NCBI RefSeq assembly: GCF_020103695.1 | Contig: NZ_JAHXBF010000001.1 | Span: forward strand, 434,001 to 498,000 | Length of the DNA stretch: 64,000 bases | Source: Hyalangium versicolor | GTDB taxonomy: Bacteria; Myxococcota; Myxococcia; Myxococcales; Myxococcaceae | Direction: 5' to 3' | Part shown: piece by piece, positions 8,106-17,224 of the stretch | Layout: each line of letters opens with the position of its first letter | How positions within the stretch are numbered: the stretch's first letter is position 1 | Position numbers and translations under genes: made by a program | Notes under the pieces: generated by a model | Seen by the model: the letters and a program-made list of their open reading frames with translations, nothing else | Told to the model about the DNA's origin: nothing | Databases searched by the model: none

Positions 8106-9161
8106 TTATGGCTCTTCGGTGGCCAGCTTTCGCACGGCGTCGATGACGTCCGGGAGCTGGGGCACGGAGGCCATCTCCAGGTTGTCCGACAGGCCGATGC
8201 CGGGCACGAACTTGCCTGCCAGCAGCCGAGGCGGCGCCTGCAACTGGTAGAAGTGGTCCTCCACGGTGCGACGCACCAGGTGCTCGCCGAAGTTCGTCAC
8301 CTCGGTGTCCTCGTTCACGAAGAGCACGCGGCCCGTCTTCTCGATGGAGCCCTTCACCAGATCCCAGTCATAGGGCCACAGCGTGCGCAGATCGATCACC
8401 TCCACGCTCAAGCCCTGATCGCGCAAGGCGTCGGCGGCCTTGGCGCACAGCGGGAGGGTGCGGCCGTAGCTGACCACTGTCACCTGCGAGCCCTCGCGCA
8501 CCACCTTGCCCTTGCCGATAGGCACCGCGTACGGCTGCAGGGCGGGCCAATTCGGCTTCCACGCCGAGCGGTCTCCCAGCGGCGCGTCGATCATCTTCGA
8601 CAGTTGCCGGTCGTCCTCGGGCTCGCCGGGGATGCGCTCCTCGCCCTTCACGCGCAGCAGCGCCTTGGGCTCCAGGAACATGACGGGGTTGAGCTCCTGG
8701 CAGGCGGAGATCATCAGCCCGTACGCATCCAGCGGGTTGGAGGGCATGACGATCTTCCAGCCCGGGATGTGCGTCGCCGTCGCGTCGAACGAGTGCGAGT
8801 GGTAGATGGACCCGCGGATGCCGCTGCCCACGGGCGTCTTCACCACCATGGGCAGGTTCCAGTCGCCGTGGCTCGCCCAGAGCGTGTTGCCCGCGAGCTT
8901 CAGCAGATCGATCGTGTTGTAGATGTAGTCGGCGAACTGGATCTCGGCCACCGGGCGCTGGCCGGCCATGGCCAGGCCGATGGCGGCGCCGAGGATGCCG
9001 CGCTCGTCCAGCGGCGAGTTCCACGCGTTCTTCAGGCCCTGGGTCGCCGTGAAGACTCCGCCCAGCGGCGCGCCCACGTCCTCGCCGAAGATGTCCATCA
9101 CCCCGAGGTGCTCCTCGGCGTAGTGCAGGGCCATGCGGATGGCCTGTGCCATGTTGGCCAT
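8106..9161 (-). CDS. 2-oxoacid dehydrogenase E1 component, beta subunit
   Basis: A 351-residue transketolase-like subunit that, with the alpha subunit encoded just upstream, decarboxylates a 2-oxoacid on thiamine diphosphate and passes the acyl group to a lipoylated E2. Typical beta features: an N-terminal DIFGEDVG with the cofactor-activating Glu, GILGAAIGLAMAGQRPVAEIQFADY, the HSHSFDATATHIPG loop, and a C-terminal transketolase domain with VVSYGRTL, VEVIDLRTLWPYD and VLFVNEDT. Length is normal. The start is ATG 9161, two bases after the alpha stop. The branched-chain (2-oxoisovalerate) type is more likely than the pyruvate type given the family resemblance and the importance of iso-fatty acids in myxobacteria, but the substrate is inferred. 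No E2 or E3 gene is nearby. Confidence 0.92.
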   Translation of the reverse strand: MANMAQAIRMALHYAEEHLGVMDIFGEDVGAPLGGVFTATQGLKNAWNSPLDERGILGAAIGLAMAGQRPVAEIQFADYIYNTIDLLKLAGNTLWASHGDWNLPMVVKTPVGSGIRGSIYHSHSFDATATHIPGWKIVMPSNPLDAYGLMISACQELNPVMFLEPKALLRVKGEERIPGEPEDDRQLSKMIDAPLGDRSAWKPNWPALQPYAVPIGKGKVVREGSQVTVVSYGRTLPLCAKAADALRDQGLSVEVIDLRTLWPYDWDLVKGSIEKTGRVLFVNEDTEVTNFGEHLVRRTVEDHFYQLQAPPRLLAGKFVPGIGLSDNLEMASVPQLPDVIDAVRKLATEEP

Positions 9162-9163
9162 GG

Positions 9164-10171
9164 TTATTTCTTCTCCGCGTAGATGTGATTCCAGATCGTC
9201 TCGGGAGCCGGCTGGGGCTCGTCGCGCACCTGGCGGGCCGCGGCGGCGAGCTCCTCGCTGTAGCGGTTGCGCAGATCGTCCATCTGCTGGCGCGTGAGCA
9301 GGCCGTCCTTCTCCAGCTTCGCCTCGAACTCCTTGAGGCAGTCCTGCTCGTTGCTCACGAAGTTGGCGCCCGAGGCCGACGAGTGGCCGAACAGGCGCGA
9401 CACCATGGCCTCCATGAGGAACGGCTTGCGTTCGGTGCGCACGTACTCCATGGCCTCGCGCAGCTCGCGATAGGACTCGACGGGATCGTTGCCGTTGATC
9501 GTCTTGCTGCGGATGTTGAAGGCGCGCCCGCGGTCGGAGATGCGCGTCTCGCCGTGCTGGCCCTCGGCCGAGGTGGAGATGCCCCACTTGTTGTTGGTGA
9601 CGATGATGAGCACCGGCAGCGGGTTGGCGGGGCGGCTGCTCCAGATCAGGCAGGAGGCGAAATCGCCCTCGGCCGTGCCCGCGTCTCCGCCGGTCACGAT
9701 GGTGATGCCGTCTCCACCGTGGCGCTTCTGGGCCATCGCCGTGCCCGGGGCCATGACGTACTGCACCTCGATGGGCGAGGACACCGGGGCGATGTTCCAC
9801 TCCTTCTTGGAGAAGTGGCCCGCGAAGTTGCGGCCGCCGGAGTAGGGATCCGTGGCCGTGTTCTTCATCTGCCGCAGCGCCCCGATGGGCTCCTCGCCCA
9901 GCGCCAGCATCGTGCCGGACTGGCGGTAGTGCGCGTGCAGGTAGTCGTAGTCCGGGCCCTGGCCCTTCTTCATCAGCATGCCGAGCGGGACGTTGAACGC
10001 CTCCTCGCCTGGACCGCCGATCCAGAAGTAGCCGTGCCCTTGTTTGTACATCTGGATGAGACGCTCCTCGAGCACGCGCGTCTTCACCATCAGATCGTGG
10101 ATCCGCACGAGCTGCTCGCGCTCGAGAGGGGCGGATGCTTCTTCGCGGTTGATCAAACGAGGTCGTGACAC
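9164..10171 (-). CDS. 2-oxoacid dehydrogenase E1 component, alpha subunit
   Basis: A 335-residue thiamine-diphosphate-binding subunit. The cofactor signature GGDAGTAEGDFASCLIW, followed after some 15 residues by IIVTNNKWGIST, is the GDG-x(25-30)-NN motif with the first GDG read as GDA-G. Also present are an N-terminal MYKQGHGYFWIGGPGEEA and the loop HSSASGANF near the usual phosphorylation-loop position. It starts at GTG 10171. It forms a two-gene operon with the beta subunit (2-base gap). Myxococcus xanthus has a comparable E1 alpha/beta pair at the esg locus, needed for branched-chain fatty acids and E-signalling; equivalence is a guess. Confidence 0.92.
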   Translation of the reverse strand: MSRPRLINREEASAPLEREQLVRIHDLMVKTRVLEERLIQMYKQGHGYFWIGGPGEEAFNVPLGMLMKKGQGPDYDYLHAHYRQSGTMLALGEEPIGALRQMKNTATDPYSGGRNFAGHFSKKEWNIAPVSSPIEVQYVMAPGTAMAQKRHGGDGITIVTGGDAGTAEGDFASCLIWSSRPANPLPVLIIVTNNKWGISTSAEGQHGETRISDRGRAFNIRSKTINGNDPVESYRELREAMEYVRTERKPFLMEAMVSRLFGHSSASGANFVSNEQDCLKEFEAKLEKDGLLTRQQMDDLRNRYSEELAAAARQVRDEPQPAPETIWNHIYAEKK

Positions 10172-10202
10172 GCGAGGCTTCCTGGAGAGTGGGAGAGTCG
10201 TC

Positions 10203-10233
10203 CCTATAACCCAACAGCTCCCGGTGCACTCAA
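10203..10233 (-). promoter_or_regulatory. Candidate sigma-70-type promoter of the E1 operon
   Basis: On the minus strand, TTGAGT (complement of 10228-10233) and TATAGG (complement of 10203-10208) are separated by 19 bases and lie about 32 bases upstream of the GTG at 10171. Both hexamers are partial matches, so support is modest. Confidence 0.3.
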
Positions 10234-10295
10234 GAGGGCTGCTCGCTTAGATGTCCGCCAGTCGGGAAAGGCCTTTCACGTGGCGCGCTGCGGCA

Positions 10296-11561
10296 TCAGC
10301 CGGGCTTCTCGGAGTCATGCGGGCCGCGCGCGGGCAGGGGCTCGGAGCGTGCGCGGCCCTCGCGGAGTTCGCGGGCTCGCGAGGCCAGCGCCGGCTGGTT
10401 GGAGGCGTCCGCGTGCGAGGCGATCAGCGCCAGCGTCTCGTTCCCCAGGTGCTGCTGGCTCGGAGAGGAGAGGAGCCGGGTGAGATCCTCGTAGCGCTGG
10501 CTTTGGAGCAGTGCGGCAACGAGCACGTGGCCCGTATGAGGGGTGGGGGCTTCATTGAAGGTGGCCCTCAGCGGCTGGATGGCCAGCTCCGGCAGGCCGT
10601 TGCTCAGCAGCAGCTCGCCCACGAATTGGGGATCGGGAGGCAGCTCGGGGAAGTCCTCCTCTTGAAGGAAGTGGCGGTTCAGCGGGGTGCGGCGCTCGGG
10701 CCGGGGAGCGCGGGACACGGGGGGCTTCTCCGGGCGGGGTTCGGGTGGCGGTGCGGCGCGTGGCTCGGGCGGCGGGGCGCTCGGGGACTGGCGCAGCCCC
10801 GCGAGGAATTGCTCGACCTGGGCCGAGGCCTGCTCTCCGTCTTGCTGAGTGGGGCGCGCTCGCTGCGACGCGGAGCGGATCCGGAGGGTGTACTTCCGCT
10901 CGACCCAGGCTTTCATGAACCCGTTCACGTTGATGACGCCCAGGACGAGGGCGAACATCCCCAGCCAGGTCTCCTTCCAGATGATCGAGAGCACCAGCCC
11001 GCAGGCCGCCGTCCCCAGGGAGATGGCGTGGACGAGCCATTCGTAGCGACGCCCGCCGCGCTCGCGGATCACCGCCGCCATCACATGCCCGCCGTCCAGC
11101 GGGAGCACGGGGAGCAGGTTGAACACCCCCCAGCCGAAGTTGGCCCAGAGCAGCCCCCAGACAGCGGACCTGGCAAGGCTGCCTGCCTGCCCGATGTGCA
11201 GCGTCCGATCGAGCGCCAGCACCAGCCCGCCCAGCAGGAAGCCAGCCAGGGGCCCGGCCAGCGCGATCCACAACTCCTGGCGGTGGGTGAGGTGTCCGCC
11301 TCCCTCGCTCCGGGCAGTGCCCCCCAGGCCATGCAGCGAGATGCTCGCCGCGTGCCCATAGCGCCGGAACATCAGGGCATGCCCCAGCTCGTGCACGAGC
11401 ACCGAGACAAAGACGACACAGAACCACACAGCGATGCGGGCAGGGCTGCTCCACCCCGTCGTGCCGGTGACCAACGTCATGAGGAGGAAGAGGGGGTGGA
11501 CCTGGACGGGGAACCCAGCCACCCGGAATCGGAGCACCATGGCGAGAGCAGGTCTGCCCAT
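10296..11561 (-). CDS. M50-family site-2 type membrane protease
   Basis: A 421-residue membrane metalloprotease. The zinc-binding HELGH lies in a transmembrane helix (VSVLVHELGHALMFRRYGH), and the second metal ligand sits in FNLLPVLPLDGGHV. About six hydrophobic segments fill residues 1-220. The C-terminal half is soluble: a Pro/Arg-rich linker (about 235-310) and then a helical, TPR-like region. S2P proteases cut membrane-bound anti-sigma factors or small membrane peptides; the target here is unknown. The ATG at 11561 fits the usual start before FRVAGFPVQVHPLFLL; an in-frame ATG at 11540 is also possible, and neither has a clear ribosome site. It is divergent from the phosphatase gene of the signalling block. 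Confidence 0.9.
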   Translation of the reverse strand: MGRPALAMVLRFRVAGFPVQVHPLFLLMTLVTGTTGWSSPARIAVWFCVVFVSVLVHELGHALMFRRYGHAASISLHGLGGTARSEGGGHLTHRQELWIALAGPLAGFLLGGLVLALDRTLHIGQAGSLARSAVWGLLWANFGWGVFNLLPVLPLDGGHVMAAVIRERGGRRYEWLVHAISLGTAACGLVLSIIWKETWLGMFALVLGVINVNGFMKAWVERKYTLRIRSASQRARPTQQDGEQASAQVEQFLAGLRQSPSAPPPEPRAAPPPEPRPEKPPVSRAPRPERRTPLNRHFLQEEDFPELPPDPQFVGELLLSNGLPELAIQPLRATFNEAPTPHTGHVLVAALLQSQRYEDLTRLLSSPSQQHLGNETLALIASHADASNQPALASRARELREGRARSEPLPARGPHDSEKPG

Positions 11562-11721
11562 CCTAATCGGAGCTGAGGCTGCCTGCAGGAGGGGGGGCCA
11601 GGGGCTCGCACTCTCTTGGAAGTAAGATAGAGTCCGGCCGCTTCCCACGTCAGCCCGCGTTCTCCAGCGCGGCCCGTTGCCAGGTGTGCCCTTGCCCAAG
11701 ACGACTTCGCGCTTCACTGCC

Positions 11722-13479
11722 ATGTCTTCTGATGACGCCTCGCAGACCGCGATCCCTCAAGGCTCAGAGTTGACCGGTTCGGGCCACCGGCCCGTGGAGC
11801 CGACGGGCACGCACCACGGCGTGCAATTCACCAGCACCACGGTGGCGGCGCCGGTGGCCGGAGAGATGACGGGCACCATCGTCGCTCCGCTCGAGGCCGG
11901 TGAGCTGCCGGACGTGGCCTCCATCCGCGGAATGCGGCTGGACCAGATGCTGCTGCTGACGACAGGCGCGCTGGTGGTCGTCATCGTGGGCCTGCTCGCG
12001 GCCACGTCCTTCGTCTCCACCAAGGCGCAGTTCGAGGAGACCGCCGCCAGCTTCACCGAGCGGCTTCAGAACCAGGCCCGCGAGCTCGGTCAGACGGTGA
12101 GCCACACCCTGGCGCTCACCTCGGCCACCTCGCTGCGCGACAACAACTACAGCTTCCTCACGGAGGTGGCGCGCTCCATTATCGAGGACAACCACAACAT
12201 CCTCCGGGTGCAGATGTTCGACTCGGAGGGCCAGCTGGTGGCCGACTCGGACAAGGAGGCCAAGCTGGGTTCCTCCTCCGGCGGCCGCAAGGCGGAGCGC
12301 GGCTGGGCCAGCGCCTTCTTCCAGGGCCAGCCCGTCTTCGAGTTCCAGGAGCCGCTGGAGTACGGCTCGCAGAGCGGCAAGGGACTCATCGTCATCAGCT
12401 ACTCGCTGGAGTCGCTGCAGAAGCAGATCCAGGAGCTGGACGAGGCCAAGCGCGAGACGCTGCGCAACACCACGCTGCGCACGGTGAGCCTGGGCGGCGG
12501 CTTCGTGCTGCTGGCCGGCGTGCTCGTGGCCTTCCAGAGTCGCCGCGTCACCCGTTCGCTCGGCGTGCTCACCCGCAAGGTGATGCAGCTGGCCGCCGGT
12601 GATCTCAACGCGCGCACCACCGGGCAGGCCTCCGGCGCCGGGCGTGAGGTGCGCACCCTCGGCGTGGTGTTCAACCACATGGCCGAGCGCATCAAGGTCC
12701 TGCTCGAGGACGTGCGCGTCAAGGCGCAGCTGGAGCGCGAGATGTCCCTGGCGCGCACCGTCCAGGAAACGCTCTCTCCCGGCCGCGAGGCGCTCCAGGT
12801 GGGGCCGCTGCGCATCGCCGGTGTCGTCATCACGGCGGATGCCTGCGGCGGTGACTGGTGGTTCCGCGCCCCGCTGGACGAGCAGCGCGTGGCGATTGGC
12901 ATCGGCGACGTGACGGGTCACGGTCTGTCCACCGCCCTGGTGGCCACCAGCGCGACCAGCGGATTCGCCTCGGCCATGACGATGCGCGAGCCGGATCAGC
13001 TCAACTCGCAGGTGCTCATCAGCGCGCTCAACATCACCCTGGCTCACCTGGGCCGCGGCGAGTACCAGATGTCCAGCGCGCTGGCCGTCATCGACACCCA
13101 GACGGGCTTCATCGACTACGCGGCCGGTGGCCACCCGGCGGCCGCCGTCTACAACCGGCTCTCGGGTCAGTTCGCCTCGCTGCCGGCGCGCGGCCCGCTG
13201 CTGGGCGCCTCCGTCACCTCTCAGTACTCCTCGCGGCAGGCGCAGCTGCGTCCGGGCGACATCGTCGTCTGGTACTCGGACGGTCTCACCGAGTCCCGCG
13301 ACGCGGCCGGCAAGCTCTACGGCACCCAGCGCCTGAGCGCCTCCATCCAGGGCAACTCCCAGCTGTCCGCCGAGTCCCTGCGGGACGCCATCCTCGCGGA
13401 CGTGCGCGCCTTCAGCGCCGGTCAGCCCCAGCGCGATGACATCACCGTCGTCGTCGCCGAATTCAGCCCTGCCTCCTAG
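11722..13479 (+). CDS. Membrane SpoIIE/RsbU-type PP2C phosphatase with HAMP
   Basis: A 585-residue inner-membrane sensor phosphatase. A cytoplasmic N-terminal tail (1-75) leads to TM1 (about 76-97), an extracytoplasmic sensor domain (98-253), TM2 (about 256-276), a HAMP domain (about 277-330) and a SpoIIE-type phosphatase (about 350-585). The metal-binding motifs are visible: ACGGDWW, IGDVTGHGLSTAL, VVWYSDGLTES and RDDITVVVAEF. Enzymes of this type remove phosphate from STAS anti-anti-sigma proteins. Phosphatase, HATPase (19799) and STAS-kinase (20659) genes in one block give the full set for a partner switch. ATG 11722 is preferred over an upstream TTG. The TPR gene starts 12 bases after its stop. 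Confidence 0.92.
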   Translation: MSSDDASQTAIPQGSELTGSGHRPVEPTGTHHGVQFTSTTVAAPVAGEMTGTIVAPLEAGELPDVASIRGMRLDQMLLLTTGALVVVIVGLLAATSFVSTKAQFEETAASFTERLQNQARELGQTVSHTLALTSATSLRDNNYSFLTEVARSIIEDNHNILRVQMFDSEGQLVADSDKEAKLGSSSGGRKAERGWASAFFQGQPVFEFQEPLEYGSQSGKGLIVISYSLESLQKQIQELDEAKRETLRNTTLRTVSLGGGFVLLAGVLVAFQSRRVTRSLGVLTRKVMQLAAGDLNARTTGQASGAGREVRTLGVVFNHMAERIKVLLEDVRVKAQLEREMSLARTVQETLSPGREALQVGPLRIAGVVITADACGGDWWFRAPLDEQRVAIGIGDVTGHGLSTALVATSATSGFASAMTMREPDQLNSQVLISALNITLAHLGRGEYQMSSALAVIDTQTGFIDYAAGGHPAAAVYNRLSGQFASLPARGPLLGASVTSQYSSRQAQLRPGDIVVWYSDGLTESRDAAGKLYGTQRLSASIQGNSQLSAESLRDAILADVRAFSAGQPQRDDITVVVAEFSPAS

Positions 13480-13491
13480 CCACCCAACCTC

Positions 13492-16014
13492 ATGAGTCGC
13501 CACTCTCGAACCCTTTCACCGGGCCGCTTTGTCGCGGCTCTCGCCCTCGTCCACGTGCTCGCGGGCACGACGGCCCTCGCGCAGTACCGGCCGCCGCCGC
13601 TCACCGAGTCCCAACGCCTGGTGCAGGAGGGCGATACCGCCCAGGTTGCCGCCAGCGCCGCCATCGCCTCCGGCAACAAGAAGGACGCCGAGGAGAAATA
13701 CCGCAAGGCGCTCGGCCTCTATGAGCAGGCGCTCACCACCGAGCCCGGCCTGGTGACGGCCGCCGCAGGCGTGGGCACCGTGGGCAATGCCCTCCAGGAT
13801 TACGCCCGCGTGGTGGAGAAGGTGCAGCCGGTGATGACGGCGAACCCCAGCGAGCTGACGCTGGCGTTCCCCCTGGGCGTGGCCTACTTCAAGCTGCGCC
13901 GCTTCCCGGAGGCCGTGCCGCTGCTGGAGCTGGTCTCCACCGCGGACAAGCTCGACTACCTCATCGTCAACTACTACCTGGGCACGTACTACCTCTATGA
14001 GCAGCGTGGGGACGTGGCCATCGCCAAGCTCCAGCGCTACCTGGCGCAGCGCCCGGAGAAGCTGGCGGGCAACGACTTCCAGATCTACGAGCTGATCGGC
14101 AAGGCCCACCTGATGCGGCGCGATACCGCCGCCGCGCGCGCCTCCTTCCAGAAGGCCCAGTCGGGCCGGGCCGAGGTGGCCTCGATCCAGATGGGCCTGG
14201 CGTCGGTGCTGGAGATGGAGGGCAAGGCGCAGGAGGCGCAGACGCTGGTGCAGGGCGTCGTCAGCCGCTTCCCGCAGGCCCCCGAGCCCAAGGAGCGCCT
14301 GGCCCGCATGCTGTTGAACTCCGGAGACGTGGCGGGCGCCGAGACGCACGCCGTGGCCCTGGTGAAGCTGGGCAGCACGCCCAACGCGCACCTGCTGCTG
14401 GGTGACGTGCGGTTGGCTCAGAAGAAGTCCGCGGAGGCCGAGGCCGAGTACCGCAAGGTGCTGCAACTGGTACCGGGCCTGGTGCCGGCGCAGATCGCCG
14501 TGGGCAAGGCGCTCCAGGCCCAGGGCCGCAACGAGGAGGCCATTCGCTACCTGGAGGCCGCGGCGCAGGCCGGCGGCAACAACCTGGAGCTGTGGGCCTC
14601 GCTCGGCTCGGTGAACCGCCGCGCCGGCCGCTTCCAGCGCGCGGTGGAGGTGCACCGGCGCGTGATCGAGCTCGCTCCCCGGCAGGCGCTTGGCTACAAC
14701 CTGCTGGGCGCCGATCACTTCGCTACCGGCCAGTGGGATCAGGCCGTCGAGGACTACACCAACGCGCTCTCCCTGGAGTCGGGCAACGCCATCGCCACCA
14801 AGTGGCTGGCCCGCTCGCTGGCGCACCGCGCTCGCAGCCGCGCCGAGGGCAACCGGCTGGATGATGCCGTGAGAGATCTGCGCCGCGCGTTCGATCTCGA
14901 GCACAGCGCGCCCATGGCCCGCAGGCTCGGTGCGGCGCTGCTGGAGAAGCGTGACTTCGCCGGGGCTCGCACCGTGCTGGAGCAGGGCGTGACGCTGCCG
15001 GGCGCCTCGTGGCGCGAGCACTGGATGCTCGGTTACGCCCGCAACGGCGCTGGGGACGCGCAGAAGGCGCTGGAGTCCTTCGAGCAGGCCGCGAAGCTGA
15101 CGGAGGAGCCCAGCGAGCTGGCCGACGTCTCCGTGGGCGCGGCGCTGGCGCAGGTGGAGCTGGATCGCGTGGACGAGGCGGTGCAGCGCCTGTCCGAGCC
15201 CGGCCCCTCCAAGGCCGCGCGCGATCTGGCCCAGGCCAACCTGCCGCTCATGCTGCTGCGCCGCTCGCTCAACAGCCTGGAGAGGGGAGACGCCTCCGCC
15301 GCGCAGAAGGACGTGGAGCTGGCCGAGAAGTTCCCGCTGAACAAGCAGCCGGATCTGGCGAAGCTGGCCGCCTTCACCCGGGCGCTCGTCTTCACCGAGG
15401 ACAAGCGCTACACGGAGGCCTCCGCCGCCCTCAAGCGCGGCCTCACTCCCGCCCCGCGCTGGGCGAGCACCAACACGCGCGCGCTGACCGAGTCCTACAT
15501 CCTCTACCGCAAGGAGCAGGTGCCCCAGGCTCGCAAGATCCTGGCGGGTGCCTCCAAGAAGCCCTCGCCCTGGCAGGCCAAGTGGATCGCAGCCCTCAAC
15601 GGCGCGCTCAACCGCCTCGAGGGCGAGCGCGCCTACGCCACGGGCAACTTCAAGCTCGCGGAGAAGGCCTTCAAGGCGGTGCTCACCACCGATCCGGACA
15701 ACGCCGTCCTCCAGCACAACCTGGCCTGCGTGGAGTACCGCAAGGGCAAGGCGGCTGATGCCGTGGCCTCCTGGCGCCGGTTGGAGGCCTCGGTGTCCAC
15801 CGCCACGCTCAACCTGGGCATCGACGCCCAGGAGCGCCGCAACGACATTCCCGAGGCGGTGGAGTCCTACCGCCGTTACCTGGCTTCGAGTGGTGGCCCC
15901 CGCATGGCCACCGTGCGCGAGTGGAAGGATCGCCTGGTGTCCCTGTACGGCCTGGGCGCTGGTGCTTCCGACGCCGCTCCCAGCGAGGCCACCGCCACGG
16001 AGACCACTCCATGA
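13492..16014 (+). CDS. Exported tetratricopeptide-repeat protein
   Basis: An 840-residue protein with an N-terminal signal peptide (cleavage likely after ALA near residue 30) and TPR-type helical repeats over nearly its whole length. Repeats are recognisable by the A-x-x-x-Y/F and P-ending helix pairs, for example AEAEYRKVLQLVPGLVPAQ, VEDYTNALSLESGNAIA and AEKAFKAVLTTDPDNAV. There is no enzyme domain, lipobox or membrane anchor after the leader, so it should be a periplasmic protein-binding scaffold. The short acidic Ala/Thr-rich tail is probably disordered. It overlaps the following PhnD-like gene by ATGA, so the two are translationally coupled; it is probably in one operon with the upstream phosphatase. 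Confidence 0.88.
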   Translation: MSRHSRTLSPGRFVAALALVHVLAGTTALAQYRPPPLTESQRLVQEGDTAQVAASAAIASGNKKDAEEKYRKALGLYEQALTTEPGLVTAAAGVGTVGNALQDYARVVEKVQPVMTANPSELTLAFPLGVAYFKLRRFPEAVPLLELVSTADKLDYLIVNYYLGTYYLYEQRGDVAIAKLQRYLAQRPEKLAGNDFQIYELIGKAHLMRRDTAAARASFQKAQSGRAEVASIQMGLASVLEMEGKAQEAQTLVQGVVSRFPQAPEPKERLARMLLNSGDVAGAETHAVALVKLGSTPNAHLLLGDVRLAQKKSAEAEAEYRKVLQLVPGLVPAQIAVGKALQAQGRNEEAIRYLEAAAQAGGNNLELWASLGSVNRRAGRFQRAVEVHRRVIELAPRQALGYNLLGADHFATGQWDQAVEDYTNALSLESGNAIATKWLARSLAHRARSRAEGNRLDDAVRDLRRAFDLEHSAPMARRLGAALLEKRDFAGARTVLEQGVTLPGASWREHWMLGYARNGAGDAQKALESFEQAAKLTEEPSELADVSVGAALAQVELDRVDEAVQRLSEPGPSKAARDLAQANLPLMLLRRSLNSLERGDASAAQKDVELAEKFPLNKQPDLAKLAAFTRALVFTEDKRYTEASAALKRGLTPAPRWASTNTRALTESYILYRKEQVPQARKILAGASKKPSPWQAKWIAALNGALNRLEGERAYATGNFKLAEKAFKAVLTTDPDNAVLQHNLACVEYRKGKAADAVASWRRLEASVSTATLNLGIDAQERRNDIPEAVESYRRYLASSGGPRMATVREWKDRLVSLYGLGAGASDAAPSEATATETTP

Positions 16015-16913
16015 AGATCGCTCGCCTGTCATTGATCGGGCTCGCGCTGGTGTGTGCCTGGGCACCCGCCGCGTGGGCCGAGAAGAAGACCACCCTGGGC
16101 GTGTTCCTGCCCACCACCCTGGCGGATGGCCAGGAGCGCTTCCAGTTCGCCGAGAAGCTGGCGGCGCAGCTGGGGGACTCGCTCGGCCAGTCCGTGGCGG
16201 CCAAGAGCTTCGGCCGCTACGAGGACTTCTCCAAGGCCATCTCCGACGGCACCCTGGACTTCGCGGTGGTCGACGCGTGGGCCGCCGTGCAGCTGGGCGC
16301 CAAGGCCAGCCCCGTGGCCTTCGCCGCGCTCTCCGGTGACACCGCGCAGCGCTGGGCCGTCGTCTCCTACGCGAAGGGCTCGGTGAAGGATCTGGCCGGC
16401 AAGCGGCTGGCGATCGCCAAGGGCGCCGGCCCCTCGGATCCCAAGTTCGTCTCCAACGTCGTCTTCGCGGGCGACCTGGACGCGCAGAAGCACTTCAAGA
16501 TGGTGTCCGTGCCCAACGTGGAGTCCGCGCTGAAGATGCTCGAGGCCAAGGGCGCCGAGGCCGCGCTCGTGCCGCTGGTGCACGCGCCCAAGGACGCGCG
16601 GGTGCTCTACCGCAGCACCAAGGTGCCCGGCGCGCTGTTCGTCACCTTCAAGGGGGCGGGCAACGTGGAGGACAGCCTCTCCAAGCTGGGCGAGGTGGCC
16701 CCCTTCAGCTCCTTCGTGAAGGTGCAGGGCAAGGACTTCGAGGACTTCCGCAAGCTCGTCCAGCAGGGCCCGCCGCGCCGGCAGCCCGTCATCGTCGAGT
16801 CCCCCGTCCTCCGGGTGGACACGGATGCGCTGGTGAGCTCGGGGGAGCTCAACCCCGTGCTGCCCAACTTCGTCACCGCGATGGACGTCTCGGACGAGCA
16901 GCCGGACGACTGA
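16011..16913 (+). CDS. PhnD-like periplasmic substrate-binding protein
   Basis: A 300-residue exported protein: a signal peptide (1-23, cleavage after AWA) and one periplasmic binding fold of the phosphate/phosphonate type (PhnD-like). Supporting motifs: LGVFLPTTLADGQERF, YEDFSKAISDGTLDFAVVDAW in place of the family's typical G-DVA segment, and VKDLAGKRLAIA followed by a segment like the family's SxSGY-P stretch (here KGAGPSDPKFVSNVVF). No ABC permease or ATPase gene is near, so it may sense a ligand rather than feed a transporter. The start overlaps the TPR stop (ATGA). A terminator-like hairpin follows 39 bases after its stop. Confidence 0.85.
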   Translation: MKIARLSLIGLALVCAWAPAAWAEKKTTLGVFLPTTLADGQERFQFAEKLAAQLGDSLGQSVAAKSFGRYEDFSKAISDGTLDFAVVDAWAAVQLGAKASPVAFAALSGDTAQRWAVVSYAKGSVKDLAGKRLAIAKGAGPSDPKFVSNVVFAGDLDAQKHFKMVSVPNVESALKMLEAKGAEAALVPLVHAPKDARVLYRSTKVPGALFVTFKGAGNVEDSLSKLGEVAPFSSFVKVQGKDFEDFRKLVQQGPPRRQPVIVESPVLRVDTDALVSSGELNPVLPNFVTAMDVSDEQPDD

Positions 16914-17224
16914 TCCCAGCCGAGGGCCCGGCGGGGTAGGACATCCGGGCCGTCCGGGGCGGTCTCGCCGCCCCGACTTGATGGGTGGGGAAGGGGGAGG
17001 GGGGTAGGGGAGCCCCAGGGGGGCGCCAGAGGGGGAGGCGCAGGTGAGGCGGGCGGCTCCACAGCAGCTCAGGTCCTACACTTGGCTCGAATCAATACAG
17101 TAGGGTAACTTGAATCTGACAGTTCGGGCGGTGGAACCCAACCCTTGGCAGGAGAGGGTCCTGTCGCTTCCTGGTCGATCGGGCTGCAAGAACCTTAAAG
17201 GCTGCTCCTCTAGCGGATGCGAGA
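16914..17224 (+). other. Long leader of the TonB receptor gene, with G-rich tract
   Basis: 311 bases without a gene. After the hairpin at 16952-16977 comes a G-run tract (16983-17010) with five runs of three to six G, then a further G-rich stretch to about 17055. The last 170 bases (17056-17224) are more mixed and must hold the ribosome site; no clear -35/-10 pair was found. Confidence 0.5.
16952..16977 (+). terminator. Hairpin after the PhnD-like gene
   Basis: The arms GTCCGGGGCGG (16952-16962) and CCGCCCCGAC (16968-16977) pair with one bulged C around a 5-base loop. There is no long T-run after it (TTGATG follows), so termination may be partial. It separates the phosphatase-TPR-PhnD genes from the TonB receptor genes. 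Confidence 0.45.

Noticed and set aside
8106..10229. A single 707-residue E1 beta fusion protein
   Set aside because: The extra N-terminal part is an off-frame reading of the E1 alpha gene; the conserved beta start is ATG 9161.
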